8,161 nucleotides of DNA from Phycisphaerae bacterium (lineage in GTDB: Bacteria; Planctomycetota; Phycisphaerae; Sedimentisphaerales; SG8-4). A program made the position numbers and the translations under genes. Positions 1 through 5,292 of the stretch are shown piece after piece. Numbering within the stretch: position 1 is the first letter of the stretch; each line of letters opens with the position of its first letter. The stretch spans positions 1 to 8,161 of the forward strand of contig JAUWLI010000119.1 of assembly GCA_030613765.1 (NCBI GenBank), given 5' to 3'. A model generated the notes under the pieces. The model ran no database searches. It saw nothing but the letters and a program-made list of their open reading frames with translations, and had not been told where the DNA came from.

Positions 1-1363
1 TCAGGGCGCCGACGGCCCGCCGCGTCTGTTCTGTTCGGATAAAGGCCTCCGCCAACAACCCCCAAAGCTCGGGATGCGAGGCATCGCTCACAATGGCTGA
101 TTGCAGAGCGTCTATGACCGCATACGAGTCATCCTCAGCTCTTGCCACCAGAGCTCGTAAATAAACCAGCCATTGTCTGGACTCTGTCTGTCCTTGCTGT
201 GAATACAGGATGTCAACATACTCGTCAAGATATTGTCGTGCGTCCGATGCGTTGCCTGCAGCAACATAGAGTCGGATAGCATCGGGAAGAACTCGGATTC
301 GATGTCTTTTTTCTTTAAGTGCTGTTAGCGCTTTATCGGCCAGAGAGGCACCTTCAGTAATGTCCCCACTGCGTATCGCCAGTTTCGAAGCTAAGAGGAA
401 TCTTGCTACAGTCCAGTCATCTAAGTCGAAAAAGTGTTCCTCCAGTGCCTCCTGCGGGAGGCTCTCAGCAGTCCGCAGTTCAGCAGTAGCCCTGTCCAAT
501 TCCCCGTGTGCTATCCATTCTTTCGCAAGGTACAAGAGAATTCGGGGGTTTTCTGTGCCCAGTTTGTCAGCTGCCTCGAGATCTTTACGAGCGGCCGCTA
601 ATATATCTTCGTAGGTAGGGTCGGAAACGTTTGTAGTTACGCGGTAAAACCGTGCACGAGAGGCCAGTGCATCAGCAGATTCCGTAGCGCAGTCTACAGC
701 TCTATTGATATATTCCAGAGCTTTCGTTTTGGCATCAGTAGAATTATCATCGAGTGCGAGGATGATCTTGCCCATCATCAAACAAGCTCGCACATATTCG
801 GTGTGCTTGTCAGGAAGCGCCTTGAGTTCCTCCACAAATTTTCGAAGTGTCTGTTCAGCTTCTTTAGTTTTATTCAGGTAAATTAGTGCTTCAGCCAGCG
901 TCAGCCGGGCATTGATATCATTCGGGTCATGCTCAGGCTCAAGCCGTGTTCGGGCAATATAGGCGAGTTCTTCAAAATTGCCTATACCGGCATAGAGCAT
1001 CGCGAGCTTTTCATAGGCGACCTCGTTGAGAGGGTCCTTTTGCATGACAAGACGATATGCCGCGATTGCCTGCCTGACATTGGGGGCCTCGAGCGGCCGG
1101 ATGGACAGTGCCGCTTTGGCATACTTCTTGAGGATCTCGATATCATCGGGATTTCTGCCGAGGTACACCCTGTACTTTTTATATGCAGTCCGCCAATCCT
1201 CGTTTTCAAAAGCAGCTTCCCCTGCTCTTAGAGATATTTCCGAGAGAATGTTTCTTCGGATATGACGAGCAGCGAATAAGGACATTCCAATTGCCACCGT
1301 GACAATTATCACAATGATAAGCACCTTTACGTTAATCTTCGCACATCTGTTCCAGTTAAGCAT
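1..1363 (-). CDS. Membrane-anchored tetratricopeptide-repeat (TPR) protein, C-terminus cut by window edge
   Basis: The ATG at 1363 is preceded by AGGAG with a 7-nt spacer. The frame stays open for 454 codons to the left edge (last codons Gly-Ala-Leu), so the C-terminus is missing. Residues about 13-31 form one hydrophobic helix preceded by Arg/Lys, so the N-terminus is probably in the cytoplasm and the repeats outside. There is no lipobox cysteine. From about residue 43 the chain is a run of TPR-like helical pairs (for example AFENEDWRTAYKKYRVYLG at 51-69 and AAYRLVMQKDPLNEVAYEKL at 101-120), and alanine-rich helices continue to the edge. Large TPR proteins often sit in exosortase/PEP-CTERM loci (the PrsT type is a TPR lipoprotein), where a role in assembling exopolysaccharide or sorted protein is suspected. 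That role is inferred from context here. The TPR character is secure, the exact job is not. A 449-nt gap separates it from the last tagged protein, so it probably has its own promoter. Confidence 0.85.
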   Translation of the reverse strand, partial: MLNWNRCAKINVKVLIIVIIVTVAIGMSLFAARHIRRNILSEISLRAGEAAFENEDWRTAYKKYRVYLGRNPDDIEILKKYAKAALSIRPLEAPNVRQAIAAYRLVMQKDPLNEVAYEKLAMLYAGIGNFEELAYIARTRLEPEHDPNDINARLTLAEALIYLNKTKEAEQTLRKFVEELKALPDKHTEYVRACLMMGKIILALDDNSTDAKTKALEYINRAVDCATESADALASRARFYRVTTNVSDPTYEDILAAARKDLEAADKLGTENPRILLYLAKEWIAHGELDRATAELRTAESLPQEALEEHFFDLDDWTVARFLLASKLAIRSGDITEGASLADKALTALKEKRHRIRVLPDAIRLYVAAGNASDARQYLDEYVDILYSQQGQTESRQWLVYLRALVARAEDDSYAVIDALQSAIVSDASHPELWGLLAEAFIRTEQTRRAVGAL

Positions 1364-1478
1364 GACAAATCTCCTATGAAATATTACTGACTTACCGTTT
1401 GTTAACATTTACTGCCATTTGATCTGACTGAAGATGATTCAATCAGTTTCTCAAAGACAATATTATGTATAGAAAAGC

Positions 1479-1514
1479 TGCGAAATACTCTTTACCTGAC
1501 AAGTGTATTTCGCA
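1479..1514. repeat. 10-bp perfect inverted repeat upstream of the TPR gene
   Basis: TGCGAAATAC at 1479-1488 is repeated as its exact reverse complement GTATTTCGCA at 1505-1514, with a 16-nt interior. It lies about 115 nt upstream of the TPR start. It could be an operator or an RNA hairpin. On the minus strand no run of T follows the stem, so an intrinsic terminator is unlikely. Confidence 0.5.
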
Positions 1515-1530
1515 AAGCATATTCGAGTCA

Positions 1531-1692
1531 GTTATGTGCGAAAATTACCCCCAAGAAGCCTCGACTTTCATCAAGGAACTCCACTCCTAATGCAGTAAAG
1601 AAACAGGTGCCGTTAGGACAATTGTACACTCTTCCCAGACCTATTGTTTGCTGCAATACCCCGCCACGTATTAGTCCATCAAGCCAAGAAGG
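1531..1692 (-). other. Unassigned 54-codon open frame, possible small gene or gene remnant
   Basis: Between the stop codons at 1693-1695 and 1528-1530 the minus strand is open for 54 codons. The translation includes GLGRVYNCPNGTCFFTALG followed by VEFLDESRGFLGVIFAHN, which looks more like ordinary protein than random DNA. It has no ATG. The only candidate start inside it is TTG at 1656, with GGCGGGG too close upstream to be a good ribosome binding site. I recognise no family. It begins just where the repeated 3' region of the neighbouring tagged-protein gene stops being similar, so it may be the tail of a broken gene left by rearrangement. It may also be chance. Confidence 0.2.
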
Positions 1693-1731
1693 CTAATTAT
1701 TGGTCACTCCTCCGTGAAGATGAATATCTGC

Positions 1732-1759
1732 GGCGAAGCCCCTTTAGCGGGGCTTCGCC
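1732..1759 (-). repeat. Strong stem-loop in the 3' region of tagged protein A (copy 1)
   Basis: An 11-bp perfect stem, GGCGAAGCCCC paired with GGGGCTTCGCC, with a 6-nt loop (GCTAAA in the transcript). It lies 53 nt downstream of the stop of the gene at 1813-2562. A weaker stem (ACAGT / ACTGT, 6-nt loop, about 1761-1776) sits between it and the stop. The element recurs at 2674-2701 downstream of the paralogous gene. No T-run follows it on the minus strand, so it is better read as a 3'-end stabiliser or a factor-dependent termination or attenuation structure than as a classical intrinsic terminator. Confidence 0.7.
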
Positions 1760-1778
1760 AACAGTCTTGTTACTGTAC

Positions 1779-1796
1779 ACCATTACCACCATTACC
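1779..1796. repeat. Two tandem 9-bp units (ACCATTACC)
   Basis: ACCATTACC occurs twice head to tail just downstream of the stop of the gene at 1813-2562. The matching place near 2730 has only one related unit (GATTACC), so this is a small local duplication. No function is suggested. Confidence 0.5.
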
Positions 1797-1812
1797 TGCT
1801 ACTATGAGGCTC

Positions 1813-2562
1813 TCATGCATGCTTTCGCAATTTCAAGCCGACTACACTCAAACCGAGCAGGCCAAGCAGAACGGCACCCGGAACCGGAACCAAGATGAAT
1901 GAATCACTGCCAGCAGTGTCAGTCCACCTGCCGAGATCTTCGTCATAACCTGGTAAATTCTGGACGTGTACTCCGATTCGCAGACTAGTATTTTGGTCTG
2001 GGTCTGGGTTTGTAAAACCGAGGCCGATTGCTGTAATAACGCTGTCAAAAGTTGCGCCCCCCTCAAGATTAAACACTATTCCCACCGTCTCAGTGGGATT
2101 CACTCCGTTGTCAATGGCTTGATAATTAGTGGCCCAAAAGTGTGCCGTGGTCTCAAAAGGAGGCACCAAAGTACCCCCTTCGGGGAAATTTTTTGACGCG
2201 GTGTTGGGAGCTATCTCAAAATCTACCCCAGGATAAAGCGTACCATTATATCCAGCATCGAGAACTGCCGAGATTTCTAACAGTGCCCCATCTTCAAAAA
2301 ACACCGTTCCAATAATACCCTCAATAGGAGAGCCAACCGCACCATAAGGAGCAATGTTGTTCTTGAAAGTAAAAAGAACCTGATTTGTTCCGTAAGGGGT
2401 GACTTCAAGAGAAAGCTGCTGCGCCATCCAGCTACTTACACCCGAATTGTCTGAGATAGCCCCAAAACCATACAATTCTGCTTTTGCCTCTGTTGACAGA
2501 ACAACCAGGAAGACAAAAACAAGGCTCAAGATTATATAATTTACATTGTGTTTCGTTAACAT
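1813..2562 (-). CDS. Secreted protein A with C-terminal exosortase sorting tag (VPxPGAVLLG type)
   Basis: A 249-residue protein. Residues 1-28 are a Sec signal peptide (basic start, long Leu/Val/Phe core, AKA before Glu29). The last 25 residues form an exosortase tag: VPVPGAVLLG, a Gly/Leu/Val membrane helix, then GLKLRKHA. Such tags hold the exported protein in the inner membrane until the exosortase cuts near the Pro motif. The middle part is beta-type, rich in Thr, Gly, Asn and Pro, with no catalytic motif I can see. It is clearly paralogous to the protein at 2746-3393: both have KH...VLSTE in the signal region, NQV.F.F.NNI in the first third, and IGVHVQ or LGIHVQ followed by a Ser...Phe-Ile pair just before the tag. 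The ATG at 2562 follows an AAGGTAAGGAA ribosome binding site. It is probably a surface or matrix protein; the substrate or partner is unknown. Confidence 0.85.
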   Translation of the reverse strand: MLTKHNVNYIILSLVFVFLVVLSTEAKAELYGFGAISDNSGVSSWMAQQLSLEVTPYGTNQVLFTFKNNIAPYGAVGSPIEGIIGTVFFEDGALLEISAVLDAGYNGTLYPGVDFEIAPNTASKNFPEGGTLVPPFETTAHFWATNYQAIDNGVNPTETVGIVFNLEGGATFDSVITAIGLGFTNPDPDQNTSLRIGVHVQNLPGYDEDLGRWTDTAGSDSFILVPVPGAVLLGLLGLSVVGLKLRKHA

Positions 2563-2593
2563 TTCCTTACCTTTTCTTTAAGAATTTGCTTCT

Positions 2594-2628
2594 AAGATAA
2601 TCCATCAAACCAAGACAGGTAAACCTGT
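2594..2628 (-). promoter_or_regulatory. Possible promoter with operator-like palindrome for tagged protein A
   Basis: On the minus strand a perfect ACAGGT-TT-ACCTGT palindrome (2615-2628) contains TTTACC (2618-2623), a 4/6 match to a -35 box. It is followed after 18 nt by TATCTT (2594-2599), a 4/6 match to a -10 box. This would start transcription near 2588, about 25 nt before the ATG. A palindrome over a -35 box is a common repressor-site arrangement. The boxes are weak and the assignment is an inference. Confidence 0.3.
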
Positions 2629-2673
2629 TGATTACTCCTTACGTGACGTGAAGACAAGAAGATCAGTATCTGC

Positions 2674-2701
2674 GGCGAAGCCCCTTTAGCGGGGCTCCGC
2701 C
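2674..2701 (-). repeat. Strong stem-loop in the 3' region of tagged protein B (copy 2)
   Basis: Second copy of the 28-nt stem-loop at 1732-1759, with the same loop. The single difference, read in the minus-strand transcript, turns an A-U pair into a G-U pair and so keeps the stem. In plus-strand RNA it would be an A-C mismatch. This favours a function in the RNA of the minus-strand genes. A weaker CAGT/ACTG stem lies on the gene side, as in copy 1. No T-run follows. Confidence 0.7.
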
Positions 2702-2745
2702 TGCAGTCTTATCACTGAACAACATGATTACCTGCTATTAGGCTC

Positions 2746-3393
2746 TCATGCATGCTTACGCAATTTCAAGCCAACTACACCCAAACCGAGAATACCAAGC
2801 AAAACGGCACCCGGAAGCGGAGTAGAGATGAAACCTTCACTGCCGCCACCTACAAATCCTTGAACATGAATCCCTAATACCACGTCGCCACTATAAATAT
2901 CCGAGATCAGCGAGGCATAACTGTATTCCAAAGGATTATAGGTGAATACGACTGATAACCATTCGCCCTCATTGACACCCCAATTTGACGCAGGCGGGTT
3001 CGCATCCGCCGTTAAGAAAGTGGTCAAAACACCCTCATCGTAGCCTGGAAGGTCTTGTGGGTTAGAAGGTTCTAGGAATGCGACTTCGCCGGGGGTACCG
3101 GTAATCACAGGAGCACTAAGCATACCATCATAGAAATAGACGTTCCTTATAAACATCGCTTCCTCATCACCTATGTCGGGGATATTGTTGTTAAACTTAA
3201 ACTTGACTTGATTGCTACCCTCATCAGTGACATCAACAGTAAGCTGCGCTTCCCCAGCTGCCGCATCAGCCGTATCATTACCTGTGACGTTATAAAAACC
3301 AAAGGTCTCTGCTCTTGTCTCTGTTGACAGAATAACCAGGAAGACAAGAACAAGACTCACAAACGCTAAATATTTTAACTTATGTTTTGACAT
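2746..3393 (-). CDS. Secreted protein B with C-terminal exosortase sorting tag
   Basis: A 215-residue protein. Residues 1-28 are a signal peptide ending TRA before Glu29. The last 25 residues are TPLPGAVLLG, a hydrophobic helix and GLKLRKHA. It is a paralogue of the protein at 1813-2562, with similar signal peptide, N-terminal beta region and LGIHVQ segment, but it is shorter in the centre. The segment LGIHVQGFVGGGSEGFI before the tag resembles the Gly-Gly-Ser-Glu region that precedes the anchor in many PEP-CTERM proteins. The ATG at 3393 follows AAGGTGAG. It lies 77 nt downstream of protein C and may be cotranscribed with it. No enzymatic motif is visible; a structural role in the matrix or cell surface is the likely reading. 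Confidence 0.85.
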   Translation of the reverse strand: MSKHKLKYLAFVSLVLVFLVILSTETRAETFGFYNVTGNDTADAAAGEAQLTVDVTDEGSNQVKFKFNNNIPDIGDEEAMFIRNVYFYDGMLSAPVITGTPGEVAFLEPSNPQDLPGYDEGVLTTFLTADANPPASNWGVNEGEWLSVVFTYNPLEYSYASLISDIYSGDVVLGIHVQGFVGGGSEGFISTPLPGAVLLGILGLGVVGLKLRKHA

Positions 3394-3470
3394 TTTCTCA
3401 CCTTATTTCTTAAAAAATTTCATTTTTAAAACAATCCAAAACAAACTGCTTACATTCCTCCGTGAGGCTC

Positions 3471-4238
3471 TCATGCATGCTTACGCAATTTCAAGCCAAC
3501 TACACCCAGGCCGAGAATGCCAAGCAAAACGGCTGCCGGGACGGGAACGGGGACTATGGACTCCACCAGCACAACGAAGTCCGTGAAGGCTGAGGTCCAG
3601 GGCCTGTTAGAGGCAATATCAGGCTCGGAGGCGACGTACCAATGCCCCGTGTCATCGCCGGTTCCCTTATTAGGGATTTCGACAATATCGCCTTTGGCTT
3701 CATAGGTCAAGAAGTGTGCATCGTTAAACGGGTTGAGGCTGTCCTCGCTGTAATAGGGTCCTATCGGTTGTTGTTGATTGTCGGTCGCTATAGCATAGAA
3801 ACCGAAATCCCCAAACCACGTGGTCTGGTCAATAGAACCTCCAGAGTCGTAGGATTTCACCCAGTTCTCCGTCAGGTTGAACTCAAAAGTGACGGAATCA
3901 CCAAGAGTTGCCGTGGATTCGTCGAACAGCTTCAGCCTATTACTAGCATTGCCGTACTCGTAAATCCCAAATTCGATGTCCGGATAGTACCACGAGATCG
4001 TGGCGACATAGGTGGACGCTGAAGTACCCCCAGCCATGGGCTCGAAGATTGCATACGTACTCTGGTCGCCATAAGCGCTAATGCTTGAGTTAATAGCATC
4101 GAACACTCCTTCTTGAAGCTCAGTAAGGCTGGCGGCGGATCCCCATTGACGCGGGTTAGTAAAATCGCCAAGGGCTGTCTCAGCGGTGATTGAAGCAATC
4201 ATTATACATATCAGAAACAAGAACATAATCTGTTTCAT
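3471..4238 (-). CDS. Secreted protein C, DUF4114-like ectodomain with C-terminal exosortase sorting tag
   Basis: A 255-residue protein. The signal peptide is residues 1 to about 24 (TALG before Asp) and differs from those of proteins A and B. The last 25 residues are VPVPAAVLLG, helix, GLKLRKHA. The ectodomain is unlike A and B. It has FGFYAIATDN, then YYSEDSLNPFNDAHFLTYEA, then TDFVVLVES just before the tag. This order resembles DUF4114-type domains, where LNP...DH and a final DFVV segment recur; I hold this only moderately, because the usual acidic FEDL run before that segment is not obvious. The ATG at 4238 has a clear AAGGAG box with a good spacer. So an unrelated exported domain has been joined to the same tag as its neighbours. 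The partner is unknown. Confidence 0.83.
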   Translation of the reverse strand: MKQIMFLFLICIMIASITAETALGDFTNPRQWGSAASLTELQEGVFDAINSSISAYGDQSTYAIFEPMAGGTSASTYVATISWYYPDIEFGIYEYGNASNRLKLFDESTATLGDSVTFEFNLTENWVKSYDSGGSIDQTTWFGDFGFYAIATDNQQQPIGPYYSEDSLNPFNDAHFLTYEAKGDIVEIPNKGTGDDTGHWYVASEPDIASNRPWTSAFTDFVVLVESIVPVPVPAAVLLGILGLGVVGLKLRKHA

Positions 4239-4399
4239 CGTTACTTCTCCTTATACTATTCTTACTTAGTTAAGACCATACAATCCGTTGATTGTTCCCG
4301 CACACAAATCCCAAAGTATCAGCACCTTTACATCGAAAGACTTTAGATAAAGACAACATGCCACATTAAGGTGCCGAGCACGCAGGAGACAATCTTTTC

Positions 4400-4993
4400 T
4401 TATGACATGTCAGGAGGTCCCCGGGGGACAAGTACAGTTGGTGTGAATTGTGATTTTCGCCAGAGGGACACAACTGTCCTCAAGCGATATTGTAGAAGAG
4501 AATCTTCCACCGTGTAGACCGGCTGAATAAAACAGCAAACCGGCACAGGGCAGAGAGAATCAGGCATAGCATGACTGTGGCCGATTTGGAAAGGACCACC
4601 GTTGTGATACCATTCCGGGACAAAACTAAAGGACAGTCTTTTCACCAAGTGAGCAGAACTGAACATACCCAGGCCTATCAGGGCAGACAGACATAAACTG
4701 AAACTGCCTGTTCCATCTGTCAAGATTTGTGGATTCTGCATACCAGAGGTTTGGCCGATATCCGAATTTACCTTTGGTAAAAACTCGACAGACCATAAAT
4801 CCAGATCAGCGACGCTGAGGCAATTAGATGGGCTGGATAAATTTGTGTACTGTACGTCTGCCCGGCCACAAATGTGCGCCGGCTGCTGACGTTCAGCATC
4901 CAGCCGGGAAACTGGTATCATGTCGGCATACACAGCCGACATAACGACCAACACCCCAATAACTACTATGAGAATTTTCCTCCGGTCGATCAT
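4400..4993 (-). CDS. Hypothetical protein with signal peptide and second hydrophobic segment
   Basis: 197 residues from the ATG at 4993. A TTG at 5011 could extend it by 6 residues, but it would lie only about 10 nt from the predicted transcription start; the ATG has GGAG 10 nt upstream. Residues 1-23 (RRK, then a long Ile/Val core, then VYA) look like a signal peptide or anchor. Residues about 98-116 (SFSLCLSALIGLGMFSSAH) are a second hydrophobic helix followed by VKRL. After it come a Trp/His/Gly-rich segment (VPEWYHNGGPFQIGHSH) and a C-terminus ending RGPPDMS. There are six cysteines. I recognise no named family. The helix-then-basic pattern recalls an anchor, but about 78 residues follow it, so it is not a standard C-terminal tag. 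Its place between exosortase and substrates suggests a membrane or envelope role in the same system. Confidence 0.65.
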   Translation of the reverse strand: MIDRRKILIVVIGVLVVMSAVYADMIPVSRLDAERQQPAHICGRADVQYTNLSSPSNCLSVADLDLWSVEFLPKVNSDIGQTSGMQNPQILTDGTGSFSLCLSALIGLGMFSSAHLVKRLSFSFVPEWYHNGGPFQIGHSHAMPDSLCPVPVCCFIQPVYTVEDSLLQYRLRTVVSLWRKSQFTPTVLVPRGPPDMS

Positions 4994-5027
4994 CGACCCA
5001 GTACTCCACAAAAATCCTAATCTTTAC

Positions 5028-5056
5028 AAAATAACAGATTTTCCTCTTGATGTCAA
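5028..5056 (-). promoter_or_regulatory. Sigma70-type promoter for the hypothetical gene at 4400-4993
   Basis: On the minus strand TTGACA (5051-5056) is a perfect -35 box. A 17-nt spacer leads to TATTTT (5028-5033), a 4/6 match to the -10 consensus. Transcription would start near 5021, giving a leader of about 28 nt to the ATG at 4993. The upstream DNA is a run of A and T like an UP element. It is the best promoter in the window and may also serve the tagged-protein genes downstream. Confidence 0.65.
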
Positions 5057-5090
5057 GTAGAAAAAATAACAAAATTGTTTTTTTCTACTT
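5055..5090. repeat. AT-rich 12-bp inverted repeat overlapping the -35 box
   Basis: AAGTAGAAAAAA at 5055-5066 and its exact reverse complement at 5079-5090, with an inner ACAA/TTGT stem. It overlaps the first bases of TTGACA. It may be a repressor or activator site, an UP element, or a weak terminator for the exosortase operon that ends upstream. The stem is almost all A-T, which makes a strong terminator unlikely. Confidence 0.55.
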
Positions 5091-5154
5091 CCGATTTCAA
5101 AATGAGCGGTTAAGCCTGTAACTTCTTCATACACATGTAGTTATACTCTATCAA

Positions 5155-5292
5155 TCAACGAGGAAACTTATCTTCTGCCAGGTTATTGCCCGTTTTGTAA
5201 TTAAATTTTGCGGCCTTCCTACGACCAATTCGAGCCATTTTCCCTATAAAGCCAATTGTCCCGAGTCCCACCCAGAGGCCAACTATTCGGTT
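5155..5292 (-). other. In-frame 45-codon extension after the exosortase stop (readthrough tail, small gene or remnant)
   Basis: Directly after the exosortase TAG (5293-5295) the same frame is open for 45 codons to TGA at 5155-5157. The peptide reads NRIVGLWVGLGTIGFIGKMA, then RIGRRKAAKF, then a polar tail ending DKFPR. This is a glycine-rich hydrophobic helix followed by a strongly basic stretch, much like a membrane anchor, and it looks coding. No good start codon precedes the helix. The internal ATG at residue 19 (AGGGA just upstream) would give only 27 residues without it. Options are stop-codon readthrough or a nonsense mutation of a longer exosortase tail, a small membrane protein with a rare start, or chance. 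Confidence 0.35.

Noticed and set aside
929..1265. Three overlapping open frames of 75-100 codons, two on the plus strand and one on the minus strand
   Set aside because: All overlap the TPR gene in other frames and lack protein-like patterns.
1732..1759. Hairpin read as an intrinsic terminator
   Set aside because: The stem is strong, but no T-run follows on either strand at either copy.
3642..4022. 126-codon plus-strand open frame
   Set aside because: Antisense to protein C, which has a signal peptide, sorting tag and good ribosome binding site; the opposite frame is open by composition only.
4353..4364. TGGCATG followed by TTGTC on the minus strand, as a sigma54 promoter before protein C
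   Set aside because: The -24-like half is reasonable, but the -12 GC is missing at the required spacing.
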